64,000 nucleotides of DNA, from assembly GCF_030410515.1 (NCBI RefSeq), contig NZ_JAUHHD010000002.1, positions 599,419-663,418 on the forward strand. The letters are read 5' to 3'. The DNA is from Arthrobacter sp. YD4 (lineage in GTDB: Bacteria > Actinomycetota > Actinomycetes > Actinomycetales > Micrococcaceae). A program made the position numbers and the translations under genes. Under the pieces are notes generated by a model. The model was not told where the DNA came from. It saw only the letters and a program-made list of their open reading frames with translations, and did not search any database. Shown piece by piece: positions 56,922 to 64,000 of this stretch (positions are counted from its first letter, which is position 1; the number at the start of each line of letters is the position of its first letter).

Positions 56922-57208
56922 CGACGGTGTCGACACTCCGCATGACGGGTAATGATGCCAAGGTGTTGACGACCAAGTCGATCACTTCCTGGATTCACCG
57001 AAGAAATTGACCTGTTCGTCGAGGTACTCCTGGTGGCTCTAGGACGCAGCCCCCGTGGCATGGGGTGTCTGGAGCTCTACGGAAATACGCTCTGTATATA
57101 CCAACATATTCGGTTGATATCCAGCCAGAATAACGCTCACCCGGCTGAGTGGAACTAGGCAGCCAAGCGATAATAGTCGCGGCAACCGCGATATCTCTCT
57201 CATCGGAA

Positions 57209-57250
57209 CAGAAACGAAAGGGCGACCCTCCCCTAGTGGGGAGAGCCGCC
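57209..57250 (-). terminator. Intrinsic terminator of the trxB-trxA operon
   Basis: Read on the minus strand, a 13-bp hairpin (57250-57221: GGCGGCTCTCCCC, loop ACTA, GGGGAGGGTCGCC, two G-T wobbles) followed by CTTTCGTTTCT. It lies 40 nt after the trxA stop. Confidence 0.82.
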
Positions 57251-57289
57251 GTCGTCGTGCTGAGACCGGCCGGTGCCGGTCAGGATGAA

Positions 57290-57616
57290 CTAGGACAGGA
57301 CGTCCGCGAATTCCTTCTCGAAGTACTGCTTCGGGCGGGCGCCGATGACGCTGCCCTTCACTTCGCCACCCTGGAAGAGGTAGACGGCCGGAATCGAGGT
57401 GATGCCGTATTCGGCCGCGATGGCCGGGTTGTCATCGACGTTGACCTTGACCACGTCGACCTTTTCGCTGTACTCGACCGAGATCTCGTCCAGGATGGGG
57501 CCCAGCTTGCGGCACGGGCCGCACCATTCGGCCCAGAAGTCGACGATGACCGGCTTGTCGGAAGCGAGCACGTCGGTGCTGAAGCTTGCGTCTGTTACGT
57601 CTTTTGCGTTGCTCAT
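57290..57616 (-). CDS. trxA: Thioredoxin
   Basis: A 108-aa thioredoxin with the redox centre in VDFWAEWCGPCRKLGPILDEI (WCGPC) and the cis-proline loop GITSIPAVYLFQGG. No signal peptide, so cytoplasmic. It lies 36 nt after trxB, which should reduce it. ATG 57616 with AAAAGGACAAGGTT upstream. Confidence 0.97.
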   Translation of the reverse strand: MSNAKDVTDASFSTDVLASDKPVIVDFWAEWCGPCRKLGPILDEISVEYSEKVDVVKVNVDDNPAIAAEYGITSIPAVYLFQGGEVKGSVIGARPKQYFEKEFADVLS

Positions 57617-57652
57617 AACCTTGTCCTTTTCGTGGAGGGGTAGCGTGCTGTT

Positions 57653-58612
57653 CTAGGCGACCGGAAGGTCTGCGAGGTAGTGCTCGACGTCGACGGCCGC
57701 GACACAGCCGGAACCGGAGGCGGTGATGGCCTGGCGGTAGGTCGGGTCGATGACGTCGCCGGCGGCGAAGACACCCTTGACGCTGGTCTTCGAGGACCGG
57801 CCCTCGACGGCGATGGTGCCCTCCGGGGTGAGATCCAGCTTGCCCTTGACCAGGTCAGTGCGGGGATCGTTGCCGATCGCGACGAAGACGCCGGTCACGG
57901 CCAGCTCGGACTCGGTGCCGTCCAGCAGGTTCTTCACCCGGAGTCCGGTGACCTTGTCGCCACCGAGGACATCCTCGACGCCGGTGTTCCAGACGAAGTT
58001 GATCTTCTCGTGGGCCAGGGCGCGGTCGGCCATGATCTTGGACGCGCGCAGCGTATCGCGGCGGTGAACCACGGTGACGGAGCGGGCAAACTTGGTGAGG
58101 AAGAGTGCCTCTTCCATGGCGGAGTCGCCACCGCCGATCACGGCGATGTCCTGATCCTTGAAGAAGAAACCGTCGCAGGTTGCACACCAGCTGACGCCGT
58201 GGCCGGAGAGGCGCTTCTCGTTGGCCAGGCCCAGTTCGCGGTAGGCGGACCCGGTGGACAGGATGATGGACCGTGCGCGGAAGGTCTCCCCCGTCGCAAT
58301 GGTGACGGTCTTGATGTCGCCGTCGAGGTCCAGCTCTGTGACGTCCTCGAACTGGATCTCCGTGCCGAACCGGGCAGCCTGCTTCTCGAAGTTCTCCATC
58401 AGGTCAGGACCCATGATGCCCTCGGGGAACCCGGGGTAGTTCTCGACGTCGGTGGTGTTCATCAGTTCGCCACCGGCGGTGACGGAGCCCGCCAGGAGCA
58501 GGGGCTTCAGGTTGGCGCGTGCCGTGTACACCGCGGCGGTGTAGCCGGCCGGCCCCGAGCCGACGATGATGACATCACGTACTTCGGACGCGGTGTTTTC
58601 TGCGTTGCTCAC
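57653..58612 (-). CDS. trxB: Thioredoxin reductase
   Basis: A 319-aa FAD/NADPH enzyme reducing thioredoxin. FAD loop: [20 protein letters not shown]. Redox Cys pair: [18 protein letters not shown] loop: [20 protein letters not shown]-terminal FAD block: [26 protein letters not shown] chose GTG 58612 ([11 protein letters not shown]) with GGAAGAGG upstream; in-frame upstream codons add an unconserved leader. First gene of the trxB-trxA operon. Confidence 0.96.
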   Translation of the reverse strand: MSNAENTASEVRDVIIVGSGPAGYTAAVYTARANLKPLLLAGSVTAGGELMNTTDVENYPGFPEGIMGPDLMENFEKQAARFGTEIQFEDVTELDLDGDIKTVTIATGETFRARSIILSTGSAYRELGLANEKRLSGHGVSWCATCDGFFFKDQDIAVIGGGDSAMEEALFLTKFARSVTVVHRRDTLRASKIMADRALAHEKINFVWNTGVEDVLGGDKVTGLRVKNLLDGTESELAVTGVFVAIGNDPRTDLVKGKLDLTPEGTIAVEGRSSKTSVKGVFAAGDVIDPTYRQAITASGSGCVAAVDVEHYLADLPVA

Positions 58613-58773
58613 TGAACGGTGAACCTCTTCCTTTGTCGATGCACCCGCCAGGTTGGCCGGCCACATGGCACAACTAAGCGCACCGGGTGAATATTCCGCG
58701 TACGCCTTTGGACGGGGCCTAGCCCCGTCCTTCTAGGGTACCGGTGTGGGGCCGCCGGGACGGCCCGGAACGG

Positions 58774-60324
58774 CTACTGGACCTTGATCTCCGCGAGCCG
58801 CAGGCCGAAGCCGTAGCGGGTCTTCGGGGCGGCCAGCTTCGGCAGGTTCTTGATCTGGATGATGACGTACTGCGCGGTCACCGGTTCCTGCAACGGCAGC
58901 GTCAACTCCGGCGAGGTGAAGCTGTTGCTGCCCACCAGCTTGGCGCCGTCGAGCGAGGGCTGGTCGGCGGTGTAGACGCTGATGTTGCCGCCGGAGGCAC
59001 CGAGCTGGCTGAGCGTGACGGAGGAGACCTTGGCCGGGCCCTTGAGCTTGACCACCAGCGGGACGCCGTCCGGAGCGAAGCCGCCCCAGGCGTCGGTGGC
59101 GAATTCCATGTCGGACCAGTAGCTGGCGGCGTTGCCGTCGTACGTCTTGACCAGATCGCCGTCGTAGGTGGCCGCAAAGTCGAAGTTGCCCTGGCGGGAC
59201 ACGGATTCGATCGCCGGCGGAACCGCGGCCGGCGGGGCACTCTGGCTCGTCGATGGCGTGCCGGACTGCTCGGGGGTACCGGTGGAAGTCGAGGTCGTCT
59301 TCGCTGCCTGCGGTGTGCCGCCCTTGAAGAGGCCGCCCAGGTTGGTGACGGCGAAGATAAGGCCGATGACCAGGACGGCGGCCAGCAACGCGCCGACCAG
59401 CCACCGCATGGAGCGGGGCTCGCGGCGGGGTGCGTCATCGTCATCGTCGTCGTAGTCCCCCGGGCCGTCCGCGGCGGGTTTGCGGGCAAAGGCGGGCAGG
59501 GTTGCGGCGGCGCGGCCGGCTGCGGGGCCGGAGGACTTCTCCCGTGCCATCGTGCGCTGGTCCGGGACGGCGTCGTCGTAATCGTCGTCCTGCCACAGGG
59601 AAACCTTGGGGTTCGACGACGTCGGAGCGGCCTTCGCGGACTGTGCCGGCTGGACCGGGTTGGCCACGGTCGGCTGCGGCGCGGCGTCCTGCGGCGCGGT
59701 CTTCGGGGCCTTCGACGGTTTCGCTGCCTTCGCGGCGGCCGCGCCTGCGGCTGCTCCGGCAACACCTGCGGCGGCGGCCGCTCCGGCTCCCCGGTGCTCC
59801 GTCTTCGGCGCTGCTGCCTGCGGGGCGGGGGCCTGCCGCGGCGGAACCACCGGCTGGTTGGCTGGCCGCTGCTGCTGGTCGCCGTAGTTGATGTAGCCGG
59901 CGTCGACTTCCTCGTCGTCGTAGAGGCCGTCATAGGTTTCGGGCTCGTTCGACCGGGCCTGGCCGAAGATCTCACTGCCCAGCGTGTCGGTGAAGAACGG
60001 TTCCACGTAGGGCGGGTTGGAGCTGACCACGAGGTCCAGCAGGTCAGCCGCGGACGTGTGGTTGGTGATCAGGTAGGTGGCGTCGTCACTGACTCCGAGG
60101 TCCAGGATCTGCACCTGTCCGGGGCGTTCGCCGGTGGCCACCTCGCGGGCGCTCTGGGCCACCTGGTCGGCGTTTCCCGGGCCAGCAACGAGGATGCTCA
60201 CGGGACGGTTCAGCACCTGGTCCACGCCGTCCAGCACCAGATCCTCGTCATGCGAGGTCAGAACCGTGGCGGTCACCTTGTAGCGGCCGCCGAGTACTGA
60301 TCCGACATCGATCGGGTGGGACAC
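58774..60324 (-). CDS. Membrane protein with degenerate kinase-like N-terminus and discoidin-like C-terminus
   Basis: A 516-aa protein. Residues 1-~110 resemble the N-lobe of a Ser/Thr kinase (GSVLGGRYKVTATVLTSHDEDLVLDGVDQVLNRPVSILV, then VQILDLGVSDDATYLITNHT). The VAIK Lys is missing, and no HRD or DFG loop follows, so it cannot be an active kinase. A long Pro/Ala-rich linker leads to one membrane helix (MRWLVGALLAAVLVIGLIFAV). The extracellular end (~residues 375-516) looks like an F5/8-type C sugar-binding fold (SYWSDMEFATDAWGG). In M. tuberculosis similar parts are fused to MurJ (MviN, Rv3910). Here they form a separate gene 169 nt downstream of murJ. Confidence 0.72.
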   Translation of the reverse strand: MSHPIDVGSVLGGRYKVTATVLTSHDEDLVLDGVDQVLNRPVSILVAGPGNADQVAQSAREVATGERPGQVQILDLGVSDDATYLITNHTSAADLLDLVVSSNPPYVEPFFTDTLGSEIFGQARSNEPETYDGLYDDEEVDAGYINYGDQQQRPANQPVVPPRQAPAPQAAAPKTEHRGAGAAAAAGVAGAAAGAAAAKAAKPSKAPKTAPQDAAPQPTVANPVQPAQSAKAAPTSSNPKVSLWQDDDYDDAVPDQRTMAREKSSGPAAGRAAATLPAFARKPAADGPGDYDDDDDDAPRREPRSMRWLVGALLAAVLVIGLIFAVTNLGGLFKGGTPQAAKTTSTSTGTPEQSGTPSTSQSAPPAAVPPAIESVSRQGNFDFAATYDGDLVKTYDGNAASYWSDMEFATDAWGGFAPDGVPLVVKLKGPAKVSSVTLSQLGASGGNISVYTADQPSLDGAKLVGSNSFTSPELTLPLQEPVTAQYVIIQIKNLPKLAAPKTRYGFGLRLAEIKVQ

Positions 60325-60493
60325 GTGTTCCTCCTAGGCTGTCCGGAACTGCCGGCCCCGGTGACGTCAACGGTCAACGCCGGCCCCCGGTAAAGCCGGT
60401 GGACCCCAGGTCTGCAACTCCCCTTGTTAGTCTTCGATCCTAACTGATGCTGGTGTTGCGCCCGGTGACCACGGCCTCCGTTCGGGGTGCGGC

Positions 60494-62626
60494 TTACTTT
60501 TTGTTGCCCTGCCCGTCCGGGAAGTACGGGTTGCGTCCGGGGTCGCCCTGGTAGGTGCGGCGGCCCGGCAGTGGAATCTCCGTCTGGCCCGCCCCGCCCC
60601 GCGACGTGGCGGGCCGTTCCTCCTCGGGGAGGTAGCCGCCGTCGGGGCCCCAACCGGTGGTGTCTTCCTCGCGGACGTCGGGACCCACGCGGAAGGACGC
60701 CGAATCGAACTCTCCCGAGATCCGCGGGATGAGGCCGGTATCCAGGGAGGTGGTGGCCCGCTGGGGAACCGTCCGGACCGGTGCGGTCCGTCCCGCCGGA
60801 ACCTCCCCGGCTACTTCCTCGCCCGAGCCGGCACCAGCCTCGCCCGTGGCGTCCGCCCCTGTCCCTGCGGCGCCTGCCGCACCCGCGGCGGCCGGGCGGC
60901 GGCGCAGCCTGCCCAGCAGCGGCTGCAGGAGGTCCTGGAGCTCGCTCACCCGCAGCACCCGCAGCAGCACGAAGTAGACGGCCAGCATGATGGGGCCGAC
61001 GACGGCGACGGTCACCAGTGCGGCGATCCGGCCGCTCCAGGCGAAGCCGTCCGGGTTGTAGCTGCCCAGCAGCCAGAGGGCGCCGGTCCCCGCGATAGCC
61101 GAACCGAGGGCCGCGTAGCCCATCTTGATGTAGGAACTGGCGACGCGCGGGCCGTCCAGGTGGCCCAGGAGCCGCCGCAGGAAGCCGGCGCTGACGATCA
61201 CGGAGAGGATGTTGCCGCCGGTGTAGAGGAGTGCGATGGCGAAGATGATCCGGTCGAAGGGCAGGAACTGGATGAAGAAGGCCGCCACCACGTTCACCAG
61301 GGCCAGGACCAGCTGGATGTAGAAGGGGGTGCGGGCGTCCTCGTTGGCGTAGAACACCCGCGACATCATGAAGTTGGCGCTCATGAACGGGGTGCTGAGG
61401 GCCAGGATGGTCAGGGTCTGGGCCAGCATGACCCCGTCCTGCCGGTCACCGCCGGAGAAGAACATGCCCAGCGGGCCGGCCAGTGCGAAGAGGGCCAGTG
61501 CACCGAAGACTGTCGCCACCGCCATGGTGCGCAGGCCGTGGCTGAGCGCGCGGCGGAGTCCGGCCCGGTCCCCGTCCTGGGAGGCGCGGGTCATCCGGTT
61601 GAAGAGCACCGTGGCGAGCGAGAGGGCGATGATCGAGTGCGGCAGCAGGTACAGCTGGCTGGCCACCTCCAGCACGGCGTTGCCGGGAAGCGTGGCGGCC
61701 GCCTCGGTCTGTCCTTCGGCCTGGAGCCGGAGGCGTTCGGCGCCGGGGATGGTCGCGATGCGCATGATGTAGAGGAAGGCCAGCTGCCCCACAGCCGCCG
61801 TCGCCAGCGTCCACACGCTGAGCTTGGCGGCCTGTCCCAGCCCCACCCCGCGCCAGCCGAAACGGGGACGCAGCCCCAGCCGGAGCCGCAGCACGGGGAT
61901 CATCAGGATGGCCGTCTGCGCCACGACGCCGATGGTGGAGAACCCGGCCACCAGCAACGTCTGGAAGGATCCCCAGTTGTCCAGCGTGTGCGGGTTGGCC
62001 TCGTTGGTGCCGAGGATCCAGATGAACATACCGAGGCCGGCGATGGCGACGACGTTGTTCAGGATCGGTGCCCACATGGCGGGCCCGAACGCGCCGTTGG
62101 CGTTCAGGACCTGGGTCAGCAGGGCATAGAGGCCGTAGAAGAAGATCTGCGGCAGGCACCAGAACGCGAACGCCACGGCCAGGGACTTCTGCTGCGGTGA
62201 ATACCCCTGGGTGGTCAGGTCAATCACGGTGGGCGCCAGCAGCGTCACCACCAGCGTCAGGGACAACAGCACGACGACGGCCAGGGTGAGCAGGCGGCTG
62301 ATGTAGTCGGCGCCGCGGTCCGGGCCCTTGCTGGCCTTGATGATCTGCGGGACCAGGACGGCGTTGAAGACGCCGCCGGCCACCAACAGGAAGATCAAGT
62401 TGGGAAGGTTGTTGGCATTGATGAACGTGTCGGTGACCGTCGAGCCGAGGCCCAGGGCCAGCGCCAGCATCCAGGTCTTGGCGAATCCGAGGAACCGCGA
62501 GACCAGGGTCCCGGCGGCCATGACGGCGCTGGACCGGGCCTCTCCGGCGCGGGCGGCCTGGGGGGCGGCGGCTTCGGAGGGTGCGGACTTCTCGGGCTGG
62601 GGCTGGGCGGCAGACATCATTCTCAT
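60494..62626 (-). CDS. murJ: Lipid II flippase MurJ (MviN)
   Basis: A 710-aa MOP-family flippase with about 14 helices, exporting lipid II. Core: MAAGTLVSRFLGFAKTWMLA, NANNLPNLIFLLVAGGVFNAVLVP, LLTQVLNANGAFGPAMWAPILNNVV, and YANEDARTPFYIQLVLALVN. The cytoplasmic C-terminal tail (~residues 565-710) is long, Gly/Ala/Pro-rich and disordered, with Thr residues that could be phosphorylation sites. It carries no kinase-like domain, unlike the mycobacterial protein. ATG 62626 is the outermost of three close starts (62626, 62620, 62617). Confidence 0.93.
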   Translation of the reverse strand: MRMMSAAQPQPEKSAPSEAAAPQAARAGEARSSAVMAAGTLVSRFLGFAKTWMLALALGLGSTVTDTFINANNLPNLIFLLVAGGVFNAVLVPQIIKASKGPDRGADYISRLLTLAVVVLLSLTLVVTLLAPTVIDLTTQGYSPQQKSLAVAFAFWCLPQIFFYGLYALLTQVLNANGAFGPAMWAPILNNVVAIAGLGMFIWILGTNEANPHTLDNWGSFQTLLVAGFSTIGVVAQTAILMIPVLRLRLGLRPRFGWRGVGLGQAAKLSVWTLATAAVGQLAFLYIMRIATIPGAERLRLQAEGQTEAAATLPGNAVLEVASQLYLLPHSIIALSLATVLFNRMTRASQDGDRAGLRRALSHGLRTMAVATVFGALALFALAGPLGMFFSGGDRQDGVMLAQTLTILALSTPFMSANFMMSRVFYANEDARTPFYIQLVLALVNVVAAFFIQFLPFDRIIFAIALLYTGGNILSVIVSAGFLRRLLGHLDGPRVASSYIKMGYAALGSAIAGTGALWLLGSYNPDGFAWSGRIAALVTVAVVGPIMLAVYFVLLRVLRVSELQDLLQPLLGRLRRRPAAAGAAGAAGTGADATGEAGAGSGEEVAGEVPAGRTAPVRTVPQRATTSLDTGLIPRISGEFDSASFRVGPDVREEDTTGWGPDGGYLPEEERPATSRGGAGQTEIPLPGRRTYQGDPGRNPYFPDGQGNKK

Positions 62627-62679
62627 CGTCTCACCCGGGCGGCCGAATAGGCGCAACCGCGGCCCGTACGGACGTGGTC

Positions 62680-63231
62680 CTAGCGGTGGTCGGGAAGGAC
62701 TTCGCGGGCGAGGTCGGCGATGCGGCGCTCATTGGGGAAGGACAATTTCCGCGCCAGTTCCGTCAGCGGCACCCACGCCACGTCCACGGCTTCCTGGTCG
62801 GGATCGTTCTCAATGGTCAGTTCGCCGCCGGTGGCCTGCAACAGATAGTGGTGGACCGTCTTGTGGACCCGGTGCCCGCTGACGGTGAACCAGTAGTCGA
62901 TGCTTCCCAGCGGGGCGAGGATCTTGCCCTCGATGCCGGTCTCTTCGGCGATCTCGCGGACGGCCGCTTCCTCGTTGCTTTCCTTGCCTTCCGGGTGGCC
63001 CTTCGGCAGGCACCACTCGAGGCGGCCGCCGCGGTTGAGCCGGGCGATGATCGCCACGCGCAGTTCGGCGTCGGATGTATCCACCACGACGCCGCCCGCG
63101 GAAACTTCCTCCACGGTAGGCAGGGAGGCCTGGCCCGCGTGCTGCTGCGCCGGCGCGACGTTGCCACCGATTGCCGAGGGCAACGGTGCGTTCGTCCTCC
63201 TGCCGGGAGCGCTCGGTACGGGGTGGGCCAT
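62680..63231 (-). CDS. NUDIX hydrolase (MutT4-like)
   Basis: A 183-aa pyrophosphohydrolase. The Nudix box is complete: GHPEGKESNEEAAVREIAEETG, with the preceding LEWCLPKG. N-terminal ~40 residues are Pro/Ala-rich and variable. ATG 63231 (MAHPVPSAPG) was chosen because upstream codons run into the divergent promoter. It lies beside a CCA-adding-enzyme gene as Rv3908 (mutT4) does beside Rv3907c (pcnA) in M. tuberculosis. Substrate (oxidised nucleotide, diadenosine polyphosphate or other) is not deducible. Confidence 0.9.
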   Translation of the reverse strand: MAHPVPSAPGRRTNAPLPSAIGGNVAPAQQHAGQASLPTVEEVSAGGVVVDTSDAELRVAIIARLNRGGRLEWCLPKGHPEGKESNEEAAVREIAEETGIEGKILAPLGSIDYWFTVSGHRVHKTVHHYLLQATGGELTIENDPDQEAVDVAWVPLTELARKLSFPNERRIADLAREVLPDHR

Positions 63232-63402
63232 AAAGTCCACTCTAACTACTCTTGCCCGGACTTGATGACCTAAACGTGACGGGAAAGTGGACGGCGGGAA
63301 AATCGGATTCGGCCCGCCCCCGCGGGCCGCCGCGGACGGGCCGGTGTCCCCGGTCCGTCCCGGTGTGGTGCTGGCGGGGATTTCTGACAAGCTTAAGAGA
63401 CT

Positions 63403-64000
63403 ATGTCGCACCCACATCACCAGACCGAGTCCCACCCCGTCGATTTCCAGGTTGACCCGGTGGTCCTTGAGCTGGGGCGGCGTTTTGCCGACGCCGGCCA
63501 CGAACTCTCCCTGGTCGGCGGCCCGGTCCGGGACCTCTTCCTGGGCCGTGAATCGCCGGACCTGGACTTCACCACCGACGCCACCCCGGACCAGACCGTC
63601 GCGCTGATCAAGAAATGGGCCGACAACTTCTGGGAGATCGGACGCGCCTTCGGGACCATCGGGATGCGCAAGGCCGGTTTCCAGATCGAGATCACCACCT
63701 ACCGCGCCGAGGCCTACGACCCCGAGTCACGGAAACCTGTGGTGGCGTTCGGATCCTCCCTGACCGATGACCTGCTGCGCCGCGACTTCACCATCAACGC
63801 CATGGCCCTCCGGCTGCCCTCGATGGAACTGGTGGACCCGTTCGGCGGGGTCCGGGACCTGCACGCCTCCACGCTGTCCACGCCCGGGTCGCCCGAGGAT
63901 TCCTTCTCGGACGACCCGCTGCGGATGATGCGGGCCGCCCGCTTCGCCGCGCAGCTGGGTGTGACCGTCCACCCCGACGTCCGCCGCGCCATGACCGCCA
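63403..64000 (+). CDS. CCA tRNA nucleotidyltransferase / poly(A) polymerase family, 3' end outside window (partial)
   Basis: The first 199 codons are visible. The nucleotidyltransferase head has the active-site motif LVGGPVRDLFLGRESPDLDFTTDA, with the metal-binding DLDF, then FGTIGMRKAGFQIEITTYRAE, the RRDFTINAMAL motif and the conserved DDPLRMMRAARFAAQLG. These are diagnostic for class II CCA-adding enzymes, which complete tRNA 3' ends. Two of the three tRNA genes in this window lack an encoded CCA. ATG 63403 is preceded by an AAGAGA stretch. Divergent from the NUDIX gene. Confidence 0.93.
   Translation, partial: MSHPHHQTESHPVDFQVDPVVLELGRRFADAGHELSLVGGPVRDLFLGRESPDLDFTTDATPDQTVALIKKWADNFWEIGRAFGTIGMRKAGFQIEITTYRAEAYDPESRKPVVAFGSSLTDDLLRRDFTINAMALRLPSMELVDPFGGVRDLHASTLSTPGSPEDSFSDDPLRMMRAARFAAQLGVTVHPDVRRAMTA

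Larger units (their letters stand above)
51867..57208. other. 5.3-kb gene-free parS region
   Basis: No frame in either strand shows codon bias, a recognisable domain or a sensible ribosome site. Base composition is visibly less GC-rich than the surrounding genes. It contains seven parS sites, a DnaA-box cluster (54.3-54.8 kb) and a GC-rich repeat tract (53.83-53.96 kb). It lies where actinobacteria commonly carry an N-acetylmuramoyl-L-alanine amidase gene (cwlM) and sigM. No tRNA or known small RNA was recognised. Confidence 0.75.

Overview
The window is a chromosomal replication-origin region from a high-GC actinobacterium. The most likely group is Micrococcaceae of the Arthrobacter/Pseudarthrobacter type. 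This rests on the gene order (murJ-trxB-trxA / parB-parA-rsmG-jag-yidC-yidD-rnpA-rpmH / dnaA-dnaN-gnd-recF-dciA-gyrB-gyrA-DUF3566-tRNA-Ile-tRNA-Ala-DLW-39 / ppiB-rhomboid / crgA-sortase-pabA / pknB-pknA-pbpA-ftsW-pstP-fhaB-fhaA-tRNA-Leu), the many GTG starts and ATGA/GTGA overlaps, and a putrescine oxidase closely resembling the Rhodococcus/Micrococcus enzymes as I remember them. No mobile element, CRISPR array or rRNA was seen.

Layout. 1-4.1 kb: a leftward 5-oxoproline (pxpA, fused pxpBC) and biotin carboxylase operon. 4.1-7.8 kb: small housekeeping and unknown genes, including a helix-turn-helix-less LysR-type sensor domain divergent from a DUF5997 gene. 7.8-12.6 kb: a putrescine catabolism operon (oxidase, universal stress protein, permease) divergent from a TetR gene, with a perfect 27-bp palindrome between them. 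12.6-14.5 kb: a Tat-exported PHP phosphoesterase and tRNA-Leu. 14.9-24.6 kb: the tightly overlapped cell-shape/phosphosignalling operon fhaA-fhaB-pstP-ftsW-pbpA-pknA-pknB. 24.6-27.4 kb: pabA-like amidotransferase, an unlisted 56-aa membrane protein, class E sortase, crgA and tag. 27.4-28.7 kb: a gene-free stretch between convergent genes that is full of DnaA boxes. 28.7-33.8 kb: rhomboid, cyclophilin, an Ala-rich repeat protein, a glycosyltransferase, a DMT transporter, two tRNAs and the tiny DLW-39 gene. 33.8-46 kb: the leftward replication operon (gyrA back to dnaA), with the probable oriC flanking dnaA. 46-51.8 kb: the rightward rpmH-to-parB block. 51.8-57.2 kb: a 5.4-kb gene-free region with seven parS sites and a further DnaA-box cluster. 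57.2-64 kb: trxA, trxB, a pseudokinase-like membrane protein, murJ, a NUDIX hydrolase and the start of a CCA-adding-enzyme gene.

How it works together. DnaA, DnaN, RecF, DciA and gyrase act on the origin. ParA/ParB with the parS array segregate it. The FHA/PknA/PknB/PstP set, FtsW, PbpA, CrgA and MurJ control peptidoglycan growth. The most unusual content is non-coding: four separate DnaA-box clusters (27.5-28.2, 43.9-44.1, 45.7-45.8 and 54.3-54.8 kb), two of them far from dnaA, and a long parS-bearing desert where several actinobacteria carry an amidase gene (cwlM) next to trxA.
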